A DNA stretch of 64,000 nt from Collybia mongolica (Eukaryota; Basidiomycota; Agaricomycetes; Agaricales; Clitocybaceae). Below are positions 23,514 to 33,934 of this stretch, in pieces. The stretch is from the NCBI GenBank assembly GCA_013420905.1, contig JAAXNY010000001.1, forward strand, positions 6,820,001-6,884,000. Direction: 5' to 3'. The notes beneath the pieces were generated by a model. It saw nothing but the letters and a program-made list of their open reading frames with translations. It ran no database searches and was not told where the DNA came from. Made by a program: the position numbers and the translations under genes. Position 1 is the first letter of the stretch. The number at the start of each line of letters is the position of its first letter.

Positions 23514-23697
23514 ATACCATGTGATGTACTTGCCAGATGGGCATCAAAAAGGCATCAAACAGGCATTGAGACCAAAATCATTCTATAAAAAGGGTGGTCA
23601 TGATGCAGCTTTGGCAAGATCCTCTAGTATACTAATAGGTAGTATTCTGTGCCCATGGTATTTTTTTCCAGCCCATGCAGCTTGTTGCCTGTTGAGC

Positions 23698-24241
23698 CTA
23701 AGCCCTAGCATGGATCAGCTAATCTGCAAACTGTACCTGTGGATCACATCATGGATCAGCTATCCACAGTTACTGATTGATTTTAGTGCTGAACCACAGA
23801 TAACTGCAAATTTTAGTCAATCTGCTGCTTCTCCAGACTGCCCCCCCTCTCTCATGGTTCTGCTTGTACCAGGCTTGTTGCAATCTCATAAGTAGTTCTA
23901 CAATATGATGTGCATATACTTGGTTGTTATTGTCACAAAAATCTGTAAAAAGAAAATACTATAGATGGTAAAAAGGGTGAGTTCACTGAGCTCAAAGCCC
24001 TGAGCATTGATAGGCACATACTGACCTAAGGTTTAATGTCTTGCATAACAACAAACAATTTTTATTGATGGCACATTACCTGTGATTTATTCCAATCATT
24101 ATTTGGGTGATAATATTCAAAAAATTCTATAAAAATATTAATAAGCCTGCAGTCCTGCAGGCATCTGCATCTGTATCTGGCAGATAGCTGATCTGCAGGT
24201 TGGGTGACAGGCCAGATACAGATACCTGTGCTAGGGCTTAG
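23698..24241. mobile_element. MITE-like element with 13 bp perfect TIRs
   Basis: 544 bp. The left end is CTAAGCCCTAGCA and the right end TGCTAGGGCTTAG, its exact reverse complement. Immediately outside both ends stands TTGAGC (23692-23697 and 24242-24247), a 6 bp target duplication that could be longer in an unmutated form. No long reading frame. Superfamily is not certain from these ends. Confidence 0.7.
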
Positions 24242-25393
24242 TTGAGCCTAGGCCCTTCCAATAAGCATCCATAAAGCACAAGGCTTGGGTTTCAAATCTT
24301 GGCATCAAGGTTAGAAAATATCTGCATGATAATGATGAGAACATACTGCCTCATTGATTCCTGTGGCACAGAATCTAATGCAGCAATTACATTTGACTCC
24401 AGATCAGCTTCTGAACTTGGAGGAGGGTTTAGTCAATATTTCTGCTTTGCATAGCCCCAACACTGTTGTCTCCAAGATTTGCTATACAAGCCCCGGCCAG
24501 GTGCAAATGTTTGGGCATTTTTGATGCAATATGGATAAAGTGCACTTAACTCTGTTTGGGAACTTCAAGCTCATCTATAAGAAATCATGAAGCCTGATGT
24601 GAAACTGGGATTCTGAAAGCCATTTACAACACCTGTGGGTGATTTCCCTGGAGCCACATTTTTAAGATATATGATACTCATTGAGGAGATGTGAAAATAT
24701 CATCTCCCACCTGCCAAAAGTGATTTGGCATAAAATCTATCACATGACTATGGTTGTACTTGAACAAGGCATATCTTATTGAGTTTGCACTCAACTGACA
24801 CATAGATGGCAAGCTGATCTGGGCAAAATACCTGAGTGCCAAGAACCTACTACATACATCATCTTAGTCAAAGCAAGGACCTTCAGTGAATAACCCCTCC
24901 AGTATACTTATGCTGCAAAACCTGTAACTTTTACACCTCTTTTAAATCTTTATCTAACAGCTTTTCCTATTGTACCAGCCTTTTTTTTCTTATCTACAGT
25001 CAACTCTCTTCTAACCCATACCCCCTCCCCCCCCCTCTTGTACCATTCCAGACTGTGGGTTATGAAAGAGTATTGGTTAGATGAGAGGTTTATAAAATAG
25101 TTCAGAAAAATATACTATATTCTAACACTCTGTAAAACATTATACACAAGTTCAAGGATGTATTATAAGCAATATATGAGTTAGCAGGTGGTGTAAACAA
25201 TTTTTGTGTAAAGTAGTCTGTTATTAAAGAACTAGGAAATCATATTATAAAACTCCTCCAAATGAACTTTGACATGTGGATAAGCCTTGTTGGAGAATTC
25301 TGAACTGCCTCTTCAGGAAAGAGTTCCAAATCATGCCTGAAAAGGGTGGCTAATTGGGCCATTTCAGATCAAATTAACATCTAGTTGTACCTA

Positions 25394-27001
25394 CAGTGGC
25401 TCAAAAAACTGCCCCAATGTTTGTACATTTTTGAAAGATCAATATGGTATGAAGTGCTGACATAAGCAGGGGACCTGGGGTAATTATGTAAGATACTATG
25501 ACATCGTGGCTTTCCAATGGACCCTGGATCATGTGATTTGGATCAAAACCCATTAAGCTATAGGCCAAACAAAATGATTACTCATTGGGGCAGTTTTTTG
25601 ACCCTCTATTAATTTTCTATCTAATACTTTGTATGACCACCTTTTGCCTTTATAACTGCTTGTATCCGCCTGGGCATACTTTCTATCAGGTTTTGGCATA
25701 CCTCTGGTGGAATTTCACCCCACTCTTCAGCCAATCTATCCCACAACTCATGTACTCCTTTGGGTGGTGTCGGATATTCTTTAAGACGGCGCTTGAGATG
25801 TTCCCAAAGGTGTTCTATTGGATTCATGTCAGGGGATTGGGCAGGCCAGCCAAGGACTTGAATGTTGTTGTCTTCAAACCACTGTGTGGCCAGTCCAGAT
25901 GTGTGTTTGGGGTCGTTATCTTGCTGAAAGTAGCGCTCGCCATCCACCATTTCCAACTTCTCAAAACTTTCCTGAACTCCACTCTCCAAAATTTCACAGT
26001 ATTGAACCTTGTCCATGTTCCCCTGCACCTCTATGAGCTTTCCCACTCCATTCCACCCCATACAACCCCATACCATGAGGTTTCCTCCTCCTCCATGTTT
26101 GACAGTAGGTGATGTTGTTCTATCAGATGGTGGTTCTCCCCTTTGTTTCCAGACATAAACCTTTCCATCTGACCCAATCCTATTGATTTTGGTCTCATCT
26201 GTCCATAGAACCCTTTTCCAGTCCTCCACAGTCCAGCTTTCATGATATTTTGCAAACTGGAGACGCCAGATGCGATGGGCTCGTTTGAGAAGAGGAGCTT
26301 TCCTCTTTGTAGCAGCATAAAATTGATTTTCCTTGAGTGCATTTCTGACTGTCTGGGGTGTGACAGGATTGGGGATGATGCCATTGATGAATTGGGTAGC
26401 CTGAACTGCATTATCAAGCTTCCCTGACTTGATTTGACGAATAATTGACTGTTTGTCACGAACAGACAGCTTGGAGGGGCGGCCACCAAGGTTGTTTTCT
26501 TTGTTTCCATCCACATCTTTGCTGATCCTACTGATGGTACCCTTCCCTAGACCAGTTTTCTCCTTGATTTGACGCTGAGAATAGCCCTCATTGAGGAGAG
26601 AAACAACAGTATTGTGCTGAGCAGTAGAAATGGCTTTCATGATGGTGGTAAGAGGTCAAGAAGATGATTGAACCAATTCCAACATGTCAAATTGATACAA
26701 ATAAAGTCACATGACATTGTTTATTCTTCCCACAGTCCATAATGTTCTTGCATTGGATCATAAATGCCAGAATAATGGAAAATAAGATAAGGGTCAAAAA
26801 ACTGCCCCAATGAGTAGCCATTTTGTTTGGCTTATAGCTTAATGGATATTGATCCAAATCACATGATCCAGGGTCCATTGGAAAGCCACGATGTCATAGT
26901 ATCTTACATAATTACCCCAGGTTCCCTGCTTATGTCAGCACTTCATACCATATTGATCTTTCAAAAATGTACAAACATTGGGGCAGTTTTTTGAGCCACT
27001 G
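25394..27001 (-). mobile_element. Tc1/mariner element, copy 1
   Basis: 1,608 bp element flanked by TA on both sides (25392-25393 and 27002-27003). The ends begin CAGTGGCTCAAAAAACTGCC in inverted orientation. About 190 bp inside each end a second, oppositely oriented copy of the core CAAAAAACTGCCCCAATG occurs. The transposase is on the minus strand. It is inserted into an older minus-strand coding relic that continues on both sides. Confidence 0.95.
25621..26640 (-). CDS. Tc1-like transposase, DD34E, copy 1
   Basis: Uninterrupted 339-aa frame, ATG at 26640. Residues ~1-110 are paired helix-turn-helix DNA-binding domains joined by a GRP hinge (LGGRPSK, ~51-57). The catalytic triad is D148 in WTDETK, D241 in QQDNDPKHTS and E276 in NPIEHLW; 34 residues lie between the second Asp and the Glu, the DD34E spacing of Tc1. 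It would bind the element's ends and cut and paste it at TA. The full length and the retained CpGs indicate a recent, possibly active copy. The predicted protein is identical to that of copy 2. Confidence 0.95.
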   Translation of the reverse strand: MKAISTAQHNTVVSLLNEGYSQRQIKEKTGLGKGTISRISKDVDGNKENNLGGRPSKLSVRDKQSIIRQIKSGKLDNAVQATQFINGIIPNPVTPQTVRNALKENQFYAATKRKAPLLKRAHRIWRLQFAKYHESWTVEDWKRVLWTDETKINRIGSDGKVYVWKQRGEPPSDRTTSPTVKHGGGGNLMVWGCMGWNGVGKLIEVQGNMDKVQYCEILESGVQESFEKLEMVDGERYFQQDNDPKHTSGLATQWFEDNNIQVLGWPAQSPDMNPIEHLWEHLKRRLKEYPTPPKGVHELWDRLAEEWGEIPPEVCQNLIESMPRRIQAVIKAKGGHTKY

Positions 27002-29107
27002 TAGTTACCTGATCAGGCCAAATAAGGCTTTCCCAGGCTCCCAGGATTTTTCCAACAATTATTTGTATGCAAGGAGGATCACCAACATCATTACAATCAG
27101 TGCATTGAGAAATGAAGTGGTGCAGTCTGGAGAACTTTATGACATGTTGGCTGGGAGCTTCATCAGTGTTTATAGAAATTTCTTTTCGTGCTTGTACAAG
27201 TCCGAAAAGTGTGCAAACAAACAGCTGAAAAGCTATGTCTGAATTTTGACAAGTTCTCAATGCAAATTTGTTTGAAATTTATTGCTTCTCCAGTAGTGTG
27301 CTTAACAACATGTTGACTGGTCTCAGGATATCCCCACAGCCTTCACCTACATGTTTCCGAGCACAGAACATGCACTGTGTTTACATACCATTGCCATCGC
27401 CATCACAGATGGTGACAACATAATTCGGAACTATGGGCCAACTTTTGATATGTAGGATCAACTTACAGGTGACAATACATTCCTGAAGACTAACTACAAA
27501 CATAGTTTGGGTATTGGAGCTGTATTGTGATGCCACACATAGGAAAAACTTTCAGAGGAAACTTGCAGACTTGTTGTCAAGCCAAAAAGTGCCGGAAAGT
27601 GCTGAAAAGCAAACAAGAAATTTGTCATCTTACTGATGTTGAAAAGGTTTCAGTGCTAATTTGTTAGTAGAATGAATGAGTCATAATTGAAGAAGAGGAG
27701 GTCTACTTGACACTCCTACTATCATGCACTGTGAAGTGATTTCCCTGCAGTCACTGGTTTTACAATTTCCCACAGGCCCAGGCCACACCTGACTCTCCCT
27801 GCAATGCACCTTCCTGGTTTCCTTCACAGATGTTTGTGAAGAATGTCTTGTTTCAGAGATTACAAACACAGATGCTTCTGATTCCCCTGCCACTCCTTGT
27901 GTTCAAACCTACCTCCAGCCAACTCACATACCCCTTGCTGCTAAGTGAGGAATGGCTCAGACTTAGCTGATACTCCCATGGCTTGTCTTGTGCCACACCA
28001 CAATGGAGAGACAGGGATGTCATGGGAGAAAGTGCCTATAAGTGACCTGACAGAACACATCCCAAATGCCCCCATGACATTCCATCTGATCTTGGTCTCA
28101 TTGTCAATCTACAGTGTGTCATTTGTAAGCCATTACATGTACTGTACCATTTTGAACAATTTGGCTGTCACACATCACAAGGGCCTTGGACATGACTGAA
28201 ATCAGACCTTTGTCACATGTCACAAGCCCCCTGGCTGAAGCCCTCAACAAAACACAACCACCCTTTTCTGATGTTAAAATGTACTCAAAATCAAGAAGAA
28301 TCAATGAGAGTGAGCTATTAAAGCTGGACTAAAGGTGGGAGATCAGGTATTATGTGAAAATGTAAATTTATTTTGTGCAATCACCCTCTGGAGCTTAAAC
28401 CCACTCAAACCCCCTCATCTGAGCTCTTATCATCATGTCACCCAAAATGTTTGGAGTTGTAGAGCTTGTTGGCTGTTTTCTGATGCTTTCTTCAGCCTAG
28501 ATCCACAACTTCATGGTTTTTCCTTTCCCCCATTGTCTTTGTGGCTAGCATCCTCTACATTAGCTATGGAAACCATTCCACCTCCATCACAAATTGAAAA
28601 TGTGTTGTGAACACTACCATTGATATTTTTATCAACCACTACTGCCATTGGGATATCCCAATCATAGTCAATCTGTCTATCTCCATCAAAATCTGAGGCC
28701 ATAGGTGATTCATCCTCAGGTTAGATCTTGTTTTCTGCTGGGATCAACTCTTCTGACCCCAGTTAAGCAGGTATACAAAAGGTTCCACTGGCACACAACA
28801 CACATCTCTAATGCCTGGACAAGTTTAAACTTCAGTAAGGGGCACCATAAAATCATTAGGTACAATGAAGCTTACCTTTTTGACTAGCAATTCATTATTA
28901 ATTGCACAAAACACATTCCTGAGCCACCATGTGCTATGATCATGCATTGTCCCATTATGACTGTCAGTCACAATTGGAGTACCCATAAGAGTCAAGCTGA
29001 TTAAGTACTTCAGCTACAATGCCTTCATAGTATGATTTTTTGATAAAGAGTTTGAATGCTGTCAGCGATGCAACAATAACAGTCACTGCAGGATATCAGA
29101 GAATATA

Positions 29108-30715
29108 CAGTGGCTCAAAAAACTGCCCCAATGTTTGTACATTTTTGAAAGATCAATATGGTATGAAGTGCTGACATAAGCAGGGGACCTGGGGTAATTA
29201 TGTAAGATACTATGACATCGTGGCTTTCCAATGGACCCTGGATCATGTGATTTGGATCAATATCCATTAAGCTATAAGCCAAACAAAATGGCTACTCATT
29301 GGGGCAGTTTTTTGACCCTTATCTTATTTTCCATTATTCTGGCATTTATGATCCAATGCAAGAACATTATGGACTGTGGGAAGAATAAACAATGTCATGT
29401 GACTTTATTTGTATCAATTTGACATGTTGGAATTGGTTCAATCATCTTCTTGACCTCTTACCACCATCATGAAAGCCATTTCTACTGCTCAGCACAATAC
29501 TGTTGTTTCTCTCCTCAATGAGGGCTATTCTCAGCGTCAAATCAAGGAGAAAACTGGTCTAGGGAAGGGTACCATCAGTAGGATCAGCAAAGATGTGGAT
29601 GGAAACAAAGAAAACAACCTTGGTGGCCGCCCCTCCAAGCTGTCTGTTCGTGACAAACAGTCAATTATTCGTCAAATCAAGTCAGGGAAGCTTGATAATG
29701 CAGTTCAGGCTACCCAATTCATCAATGGCATCATCCCCAATCCTGTCACACCCCAGACAGTCAGAAATGCACTCAAGGAAAATCAATTTTATGCTGCTAC
29801 AAAGAGGAAAGCTCCTCTTCTCAAACGAGCCCATCGCATCTGGCGTCTCCAGTTTGCAAAATATCATGAAAGCTGGACTGTGGAGGACTGGAAAAGGGTT
29901 CTATGGACAGATGAGACCAAAATCAATAGGATTGGGTCAGATGGAAAGGTTTATGTCTGGAAACAAAGGGGAGAACCACCATCTGATAGAACAACATCAC
30001 CTACTGTCAAACATGGAGGAGGAGGAAACCTCATGGTATGGGGTTGTATGGGGTGGAATGGAGTGGGAAAGCTCATAGAGGTGCAGGGGAACATGGACAA
30101 GGTTCAATACTGTGAAATTTTGGAGAGTGGAGTTCAGGAAAGTTTTGAGAAGTTGGAAATGGTGGATGGCGAGCGCTACTTTCAGCAAGATAACGACCCC
30201 AAACACACATCTGGACTGGCCACACAGTGGTTTGAAGACAACAACATTCAAGTCCTTGGCTGGCCTGCCCAATCCCCTGACATGAATCCAATAGAACACC
30301 TTTGGGAACATCTCAAGCGCCGTCTTAAAGAATATCCGACACCACCCAAAGGAGTACATGAGTTGTGGGATAGATTGGCTGAAGAGTGGGGTGAAATTCC
30401 ACCAGAGGTATGCCAAAACCTGATAGAAAGTATGCCCAGGCGGATACAAGCAGTTATAAAGGCAAAAGGTGGTCATACAAAGTATTAGATAGAAAATTAA
30501 TAGAGGGTCAAAAAACTGCCCCAATGAGTAATCATTTTGTTTGGCCTATAGCTTAATGGGTTTTGATCCAAATCACATGATCCAGGGTCCATTGGAAAGC
30601 CACGATGTCATAGTATCTTACATAATTACCCCAGGTCCCCTGCTTATGTCAGCACTTCATACCATATTGATCTTTCAAAAATGTACAAACATTGGGGCAG
30701 TTTTTTGAGCCACTG
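29108..30715 (+). mobile_element. Tc1/mariner element, copy 2
   Basis: 1,608 bp, flanked by TA (29106-29107 and 30716-30717), the same length and structure as copy 1 but in the opposite orientation and 2.1 kb away. Comparing the terminal ~300 bp by eye I found one base difference (position 26923 of copy 1 against the matching site near 29185). Confidence 0.95.
29469..30488 (+). CDS. Tc1-like transposase, DD34E, copy 2
   Basis: Uninterrupted 339-aa frame, identical in predicted protein to copy 1: N-terminal helix-turn-helix pair, GRP hinge and D148/D241/E276 triad with DD34E spacing. A ~360 bp leader separates the left end from ATG 29469, which follows CACCATC. Presumably both elements stem from one recent burst. 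Confidence 0.95.
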   Translation: MKAISTAQHNTVVSLLNEGYSQRQIKEKTGLGKGTISRISKDVDGNKENNLGGRPSKLSVRDKQSIIRQIKSGKLDNAVQATQFINGIIPNPVTPQTVRNALKENQFYAATKRKAPLLKRAHRIWRLQFAKYHESWTVEDWKRVLWTDETKINRIGSDGKVYVWKQRGEPPSDRTTSPTVKHGGGGNLMVWGCMGWNGVGKLIEVQGNMDKVQYCEILESGVQESFEKLEMVDGERYFQQDNDPKHTSGLATQWFEDNNIQVLGWPAQSPDMNPIEHLWEHLKRRLKEYPTPPKGVHELWDRLAEEWGEIPPEVCQNLIESMPRRIQAVIKAKGGHTKY

Positions 30716-30719
30716 TAAG

Positions 30720-30985
30720 AGGAGAGAGGGCACAAGATGTAGGGAGTTGAGAAGACCTGTCTGTATTGCAGAGAATAGACAAGATCAAGACTACAGAACA
30801 AGTAGCTAGGGGTGCAGTATATATACAACTACCTAAGGGGGACCAGAGTAGAATAAATATGGAGAGAGGTAAACCAAACATAACCAGGGTAGTGTACAGC
30901 ATCAATCAAATGATGAAATGGAATGATGGGAATGATGGGAGAATTGTAACTACTAGGGATAGATGAATTAACAACCAATCCCCCT
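30720..30985 (+). repeat. LTR-like promoter fragment
   Basis: Directly right of Tc1 copy 2. It contains a TATA-like GTATATATACAACTACC near 30817-30833 and no reading frame. It resembles the promoter part of a Copia-type LTR, but no paired copy or ends are visible in this window, so the call is tentative. Confidence 0.3.
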
Positions 30986-30989
30986 AGAT

Positions 30990-33460
30990 AAGAGATAAGA
31001 TAAGATCAAAAAGACAGAGATAAGATGGGAATATAATTTTCATGACAAATGCCCACTGAATTCCAACATCACAAGGCTGTGCACAATCACCTGGAACAAA
31101 AACAAGAATAACTGTTGGGTGGTGTTTCTTCATCCAATCAATGAACAACTTGGAGCAGTGCATGGACTGCACATCAATTATCCACAGTGATGATTGTGAT
31201 TCCATCAATCTGTTTGCTGCTTTTGCATTATTGAAGTAAGTTGCATTGTTTCATGGTTTGATCAATATGTTGCTGTTCCAGATGCTTTAAGTAAGAACCC
31301 TGCATTGACAAGGTCCTGATAATGTGATGACTGGATTGATGGACATAAGCAAACAGACTTGTCTGAATATATCACCTGCATTGGCAGTAGAACACTACTG
31401 TTTGAGACTAACACCATTATTGTGAATGCTGTAAGGGGAATGCCCAATTCCATGCACATGGCTCTGACTTCACACATTGGACATTGGACATTGGCATCAT
31501 GATTGGACATTGGCATTGTGACTGGCATTGGCACTTGCACTCACACATTGGCACTCATGCTCACACATTGGATTCCAGTCAGAGTATGTTGGTTTCCCAT
31601 CAGAGCACATCAGTTCACTTGTAGATAGTGTACACTATGACCCTGAGCCATGTGGCAACAATGGGATTCCATGGCTGTTAGAATAGGTATATAGGATAGA
31701 GACCCCTGGCAGAGGATCCTCAGAGTATTCTCTTTGGATTCCTCTGCTAGGTAAGTAGATAGCCTGTTACTTGACTTCATAAATATAACTTTGGATTCCT
31801 CTGCTAGATCATGCATTAGCTGACTTGGGGTTAGTGTGGCACAATATAGGGTTGCCCTTACAAATGCTCATTTATCCTCACTACCATAGATCTGAACCTG
31901 CCTTGCACCAGGTTCTGCCCATATCATATTATCTTCTGGTGCAAACTTCACTTGTGTCTGGTCAGAATTGACATGTAAATAATCAGGTATATCATCTTCC
32001 TTGATGATGTAGACTGTGCAGAAAGCTGATTTTTTGCATAATTCTTCCTAGTTCTCTGGCAACCTCTGGGCTGCTTGTATCCCTTTTTGTTGAGACTGAC
32101 TCATTATAGTTTGCAACCACTTGCAAATCAAAGATTCTGAGGCCTGGAATATTAAGCCATTGCAAAAGTGCTTCTGGAGAATATCTGGCTTCATGTGTGT
32201 GATGGTGGCAATAAGAATGGCATACATGGTCACAACAGTAAGTGTAGCTCCAGTACCTCAAAAAGAGATTAGCCATCTTTTGACAGAATTCACAATTTCA
32301 GATGCTTTGCCTGTGGATAATTAGTTTGCTTCTTGGGCAATCATTTCCCACTTACCTGAATGCCTTTAATACCACCTTTGGTGTGTCCTGGGTTGCTACC
32401 TTGCTCCATCCTAGCAAGGACAGATGGTTTCCAGTGTGGCATAAGATCTGGGTGCAGTCAACCCATCCATCCATTGTTGTGTGACTAAGCCCTTTGAAGG
32501 CATTGTAATCATGTTTCTTTAACTCTTTCACAACACTCCTTGTACTCATATTAGGTCCTCTAGCTGCCTTCCATGCAAGCTCAATTTGCCAGAATAAAAA
32601 AGGATCAAACCAATTATGATATTGTACAGGCCTCACATGTTTCTTGGCTTTTCAGCCTTGCAGTTTCTGTGTTTTGTTCTTAATCTTGACCTTCAGTGCT
32701 GGTGCTGGACAACTCATCTCAGCAACAGCAAGGTTGTCATGAGCTAGGTGGACATCTTTCAGATCCATCTTGCCAACCTAAAATGTATGTTATCTAATTT
32801 TCATTCAGTGTCAAAAATAATCTTACATGTTGTTTTGTCCCATCAGGACTTTGTAACCCTGCTTTTATCTCACCTTGATGCTGTATTTCTTGCTCCTTAT
32901 GCTTTCATTGAACTGCTTCAAGGGGTTTTGAAGCAAGTTCCTTGTGTGCAATAAGCTCTATTTTCCATGTATCAACATCTCAAGCATATTGGACCTCTCT
33001 TGTTTGAGCTAAGAGTTCCTCATGCTCTTGTTTAGTTGAGGGTTGAAAGTACTGAAATAGTTCCTGTGGCTTTTGAGCTGCTTTAGATTGGACTGCTGCC
33101 TGAATTGCAGATACTGATTCCATGCACTTTTCTTTCATGAGGCTGGATGGGGATGTGCTGTCCATATATTTGCAGCAGGACTACTTGATGCCAGTTGAAG
33201 CCAACAGGGGTTTGATGCAGCTTGGGGGGGGGGTATAATTGCACACAAGGCCAGTACCAGGAGGTGAAGATCTGACATCATACAACAGTGTATTTTCTGT
33301 AATGTTTGAATCCAATGCAGATGACTGGTAATTGGGATCCTGATCCAACTCATCTGATAACATATCAGATGCTGTTGATGGGCTCCTAGGATGTAGTAGG
33401 GTGTCATCTGTATCCAATGCATTGACAAAATCCTCAAAACATTTGTTTACGATATCCATT
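30990..33460 (-). pseudogene. Decayed DDE-1 type transposase
   Basis: Minus-strand protein fragments appear in the order of a basidiomycete DDE-1 superfamily transposase: N-terminal pieces at 33460-33180 and 33165-32980, then YHNWFDPFLFWQIELAWKAA (about 32620), DGWVD, VNSDQTQVKF followed by WAEPGARQVQIYGSEDK (about 31960-31870), AFTIMVLVSNSSVLLPMQVI (31429 on), DLVNAGFLLKASGTATY, and WIIDVQSMHCSKLFIDWMKK (about 31190) with HHPTVILVFVPGDC. The Asp in VNSDQT and in IIDVQS are the expected metal ligands. Many stops interrupt it, and a solo LTR (31430-31862) sits inside it. One stop (TGA, 31868-31870) falls where the family has Arg (EDKRAF), as CGA to TGA would give. Confidence 0.72.
31430..31862 (+). 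repeat. Solo LTR, copy 1, inside the DDE-1 relic
   Basis: 433 bp from TGTAAGGGGAATGCCCA to GCCCTTACA, ending in the inverted terminal repeat TGTAAGGG/CCCTTACA. Perfect 5 bp target duplication AATGC at 31425-31429 and 31863-31867. A TATA-like GGTATATAGGATAGAGAC lies near 31686. A short tandem array of CACATTGG/ATTGGACATTGGC-type units (about 31485-31570) explains most of the length difference from the second copy. No internal retrotransposon region remains, so it arose by LTR-LTR recombination. Confidence 0.85.
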
Positions 33461-33531
33461 TGGGTTTTCCTGTCCTGTCATTATGAAGTAAGCAAAATAA
33501 CATGGGAAGATGGGAAGTTTCTTACTACATT

Positions 33532-33926
33532 TGTAAGGGACCACATTGCACTGAGTGCCCAAAGGGGGGAGCAATATGAATGGCAAAATCAGCTGCACAG
33601 AGGAGGGGGCACCAGAGGGCTAAGTAGGCTTCATCATGGGGAGAGAGATCTGGGCCTAGTATATTGTAAAGGTGCTGTTCACAATCAGACAGCCCCATCT
33701 ATATAGGTACATTGGGAAATACTATGGATATACATTGGAAACCTATATCAGCCCACTAGGGCTGTACAAGTTATATGGATGTAACACATCAATAAGGAGT
33801 AAACTAATAATTGAAAAAAGGGGTAAGGAAGGTGTCATAAGGTGTATGGCAGCATATGAGTGAGTATATGATGAGCAGGGTATATCCAAGCAACTAGATG
33901 TGGGGCATGTATGCACTCCCCTTACA
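33532..33926. repeat. Possible third LTR-like repeat
   Basis: 395 bp bounded by TGTAAGGG on the left and CCCCTTACA on the right, the same ends as the two solo LTRs, but with a different interior and no matching 5 bp flanks (ACATT against CCAAT). A TATA-like CTATATAGG is present near 33699. It lies between the Ulp1-like and DDE-1 relics. It may be an LTR of a different family or a recombined copy. Confidence 0.4.
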
Positions 33927-33934
33927 CCAATTTT

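Larger units (their letters stand above)
25210..27260 (-). pseudogene. Coding relic split by Tc1 copy 1
   Basis: On the minus strand, 27260 down to 27004 reads as protein (for example ISQCTDCNDVGDPPC, then KILGAWESLIWPDQV), and the same style of sequence resumes beyond the element, from 25391 down to about 25210 (SEMAQLATLFRHDLELFPEE, then AVQNSPTRLIHMSKFI), with stops. Removing the Tc1 element and one TA joins the two halves. I do not recognise the family; it is probably an older transposon protein. Confidence 0.45.

Noticed and set aside
24990..25100. TACAGTCAACTCTC start followed by a mirrored GAGAGTTG-like motif, resembling a pogo-type element end
   Set aside because: No partner end or transposase could be paired with it in the window.
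25585..26112. Long frames antisense to the Tc1 transposase (175 aa and others, in both copies)
   Set aside because: They are shadows of the transposase frame and are mirrored in both elements; no domain.
25394..30715. A composite transposon made of two Tc1 copies carrying the segment between them
   Set aside because: Each Tc1 copy has its own pair of TA duplications, which indicates independent insertions; the outer ends do not share a separate duplication.
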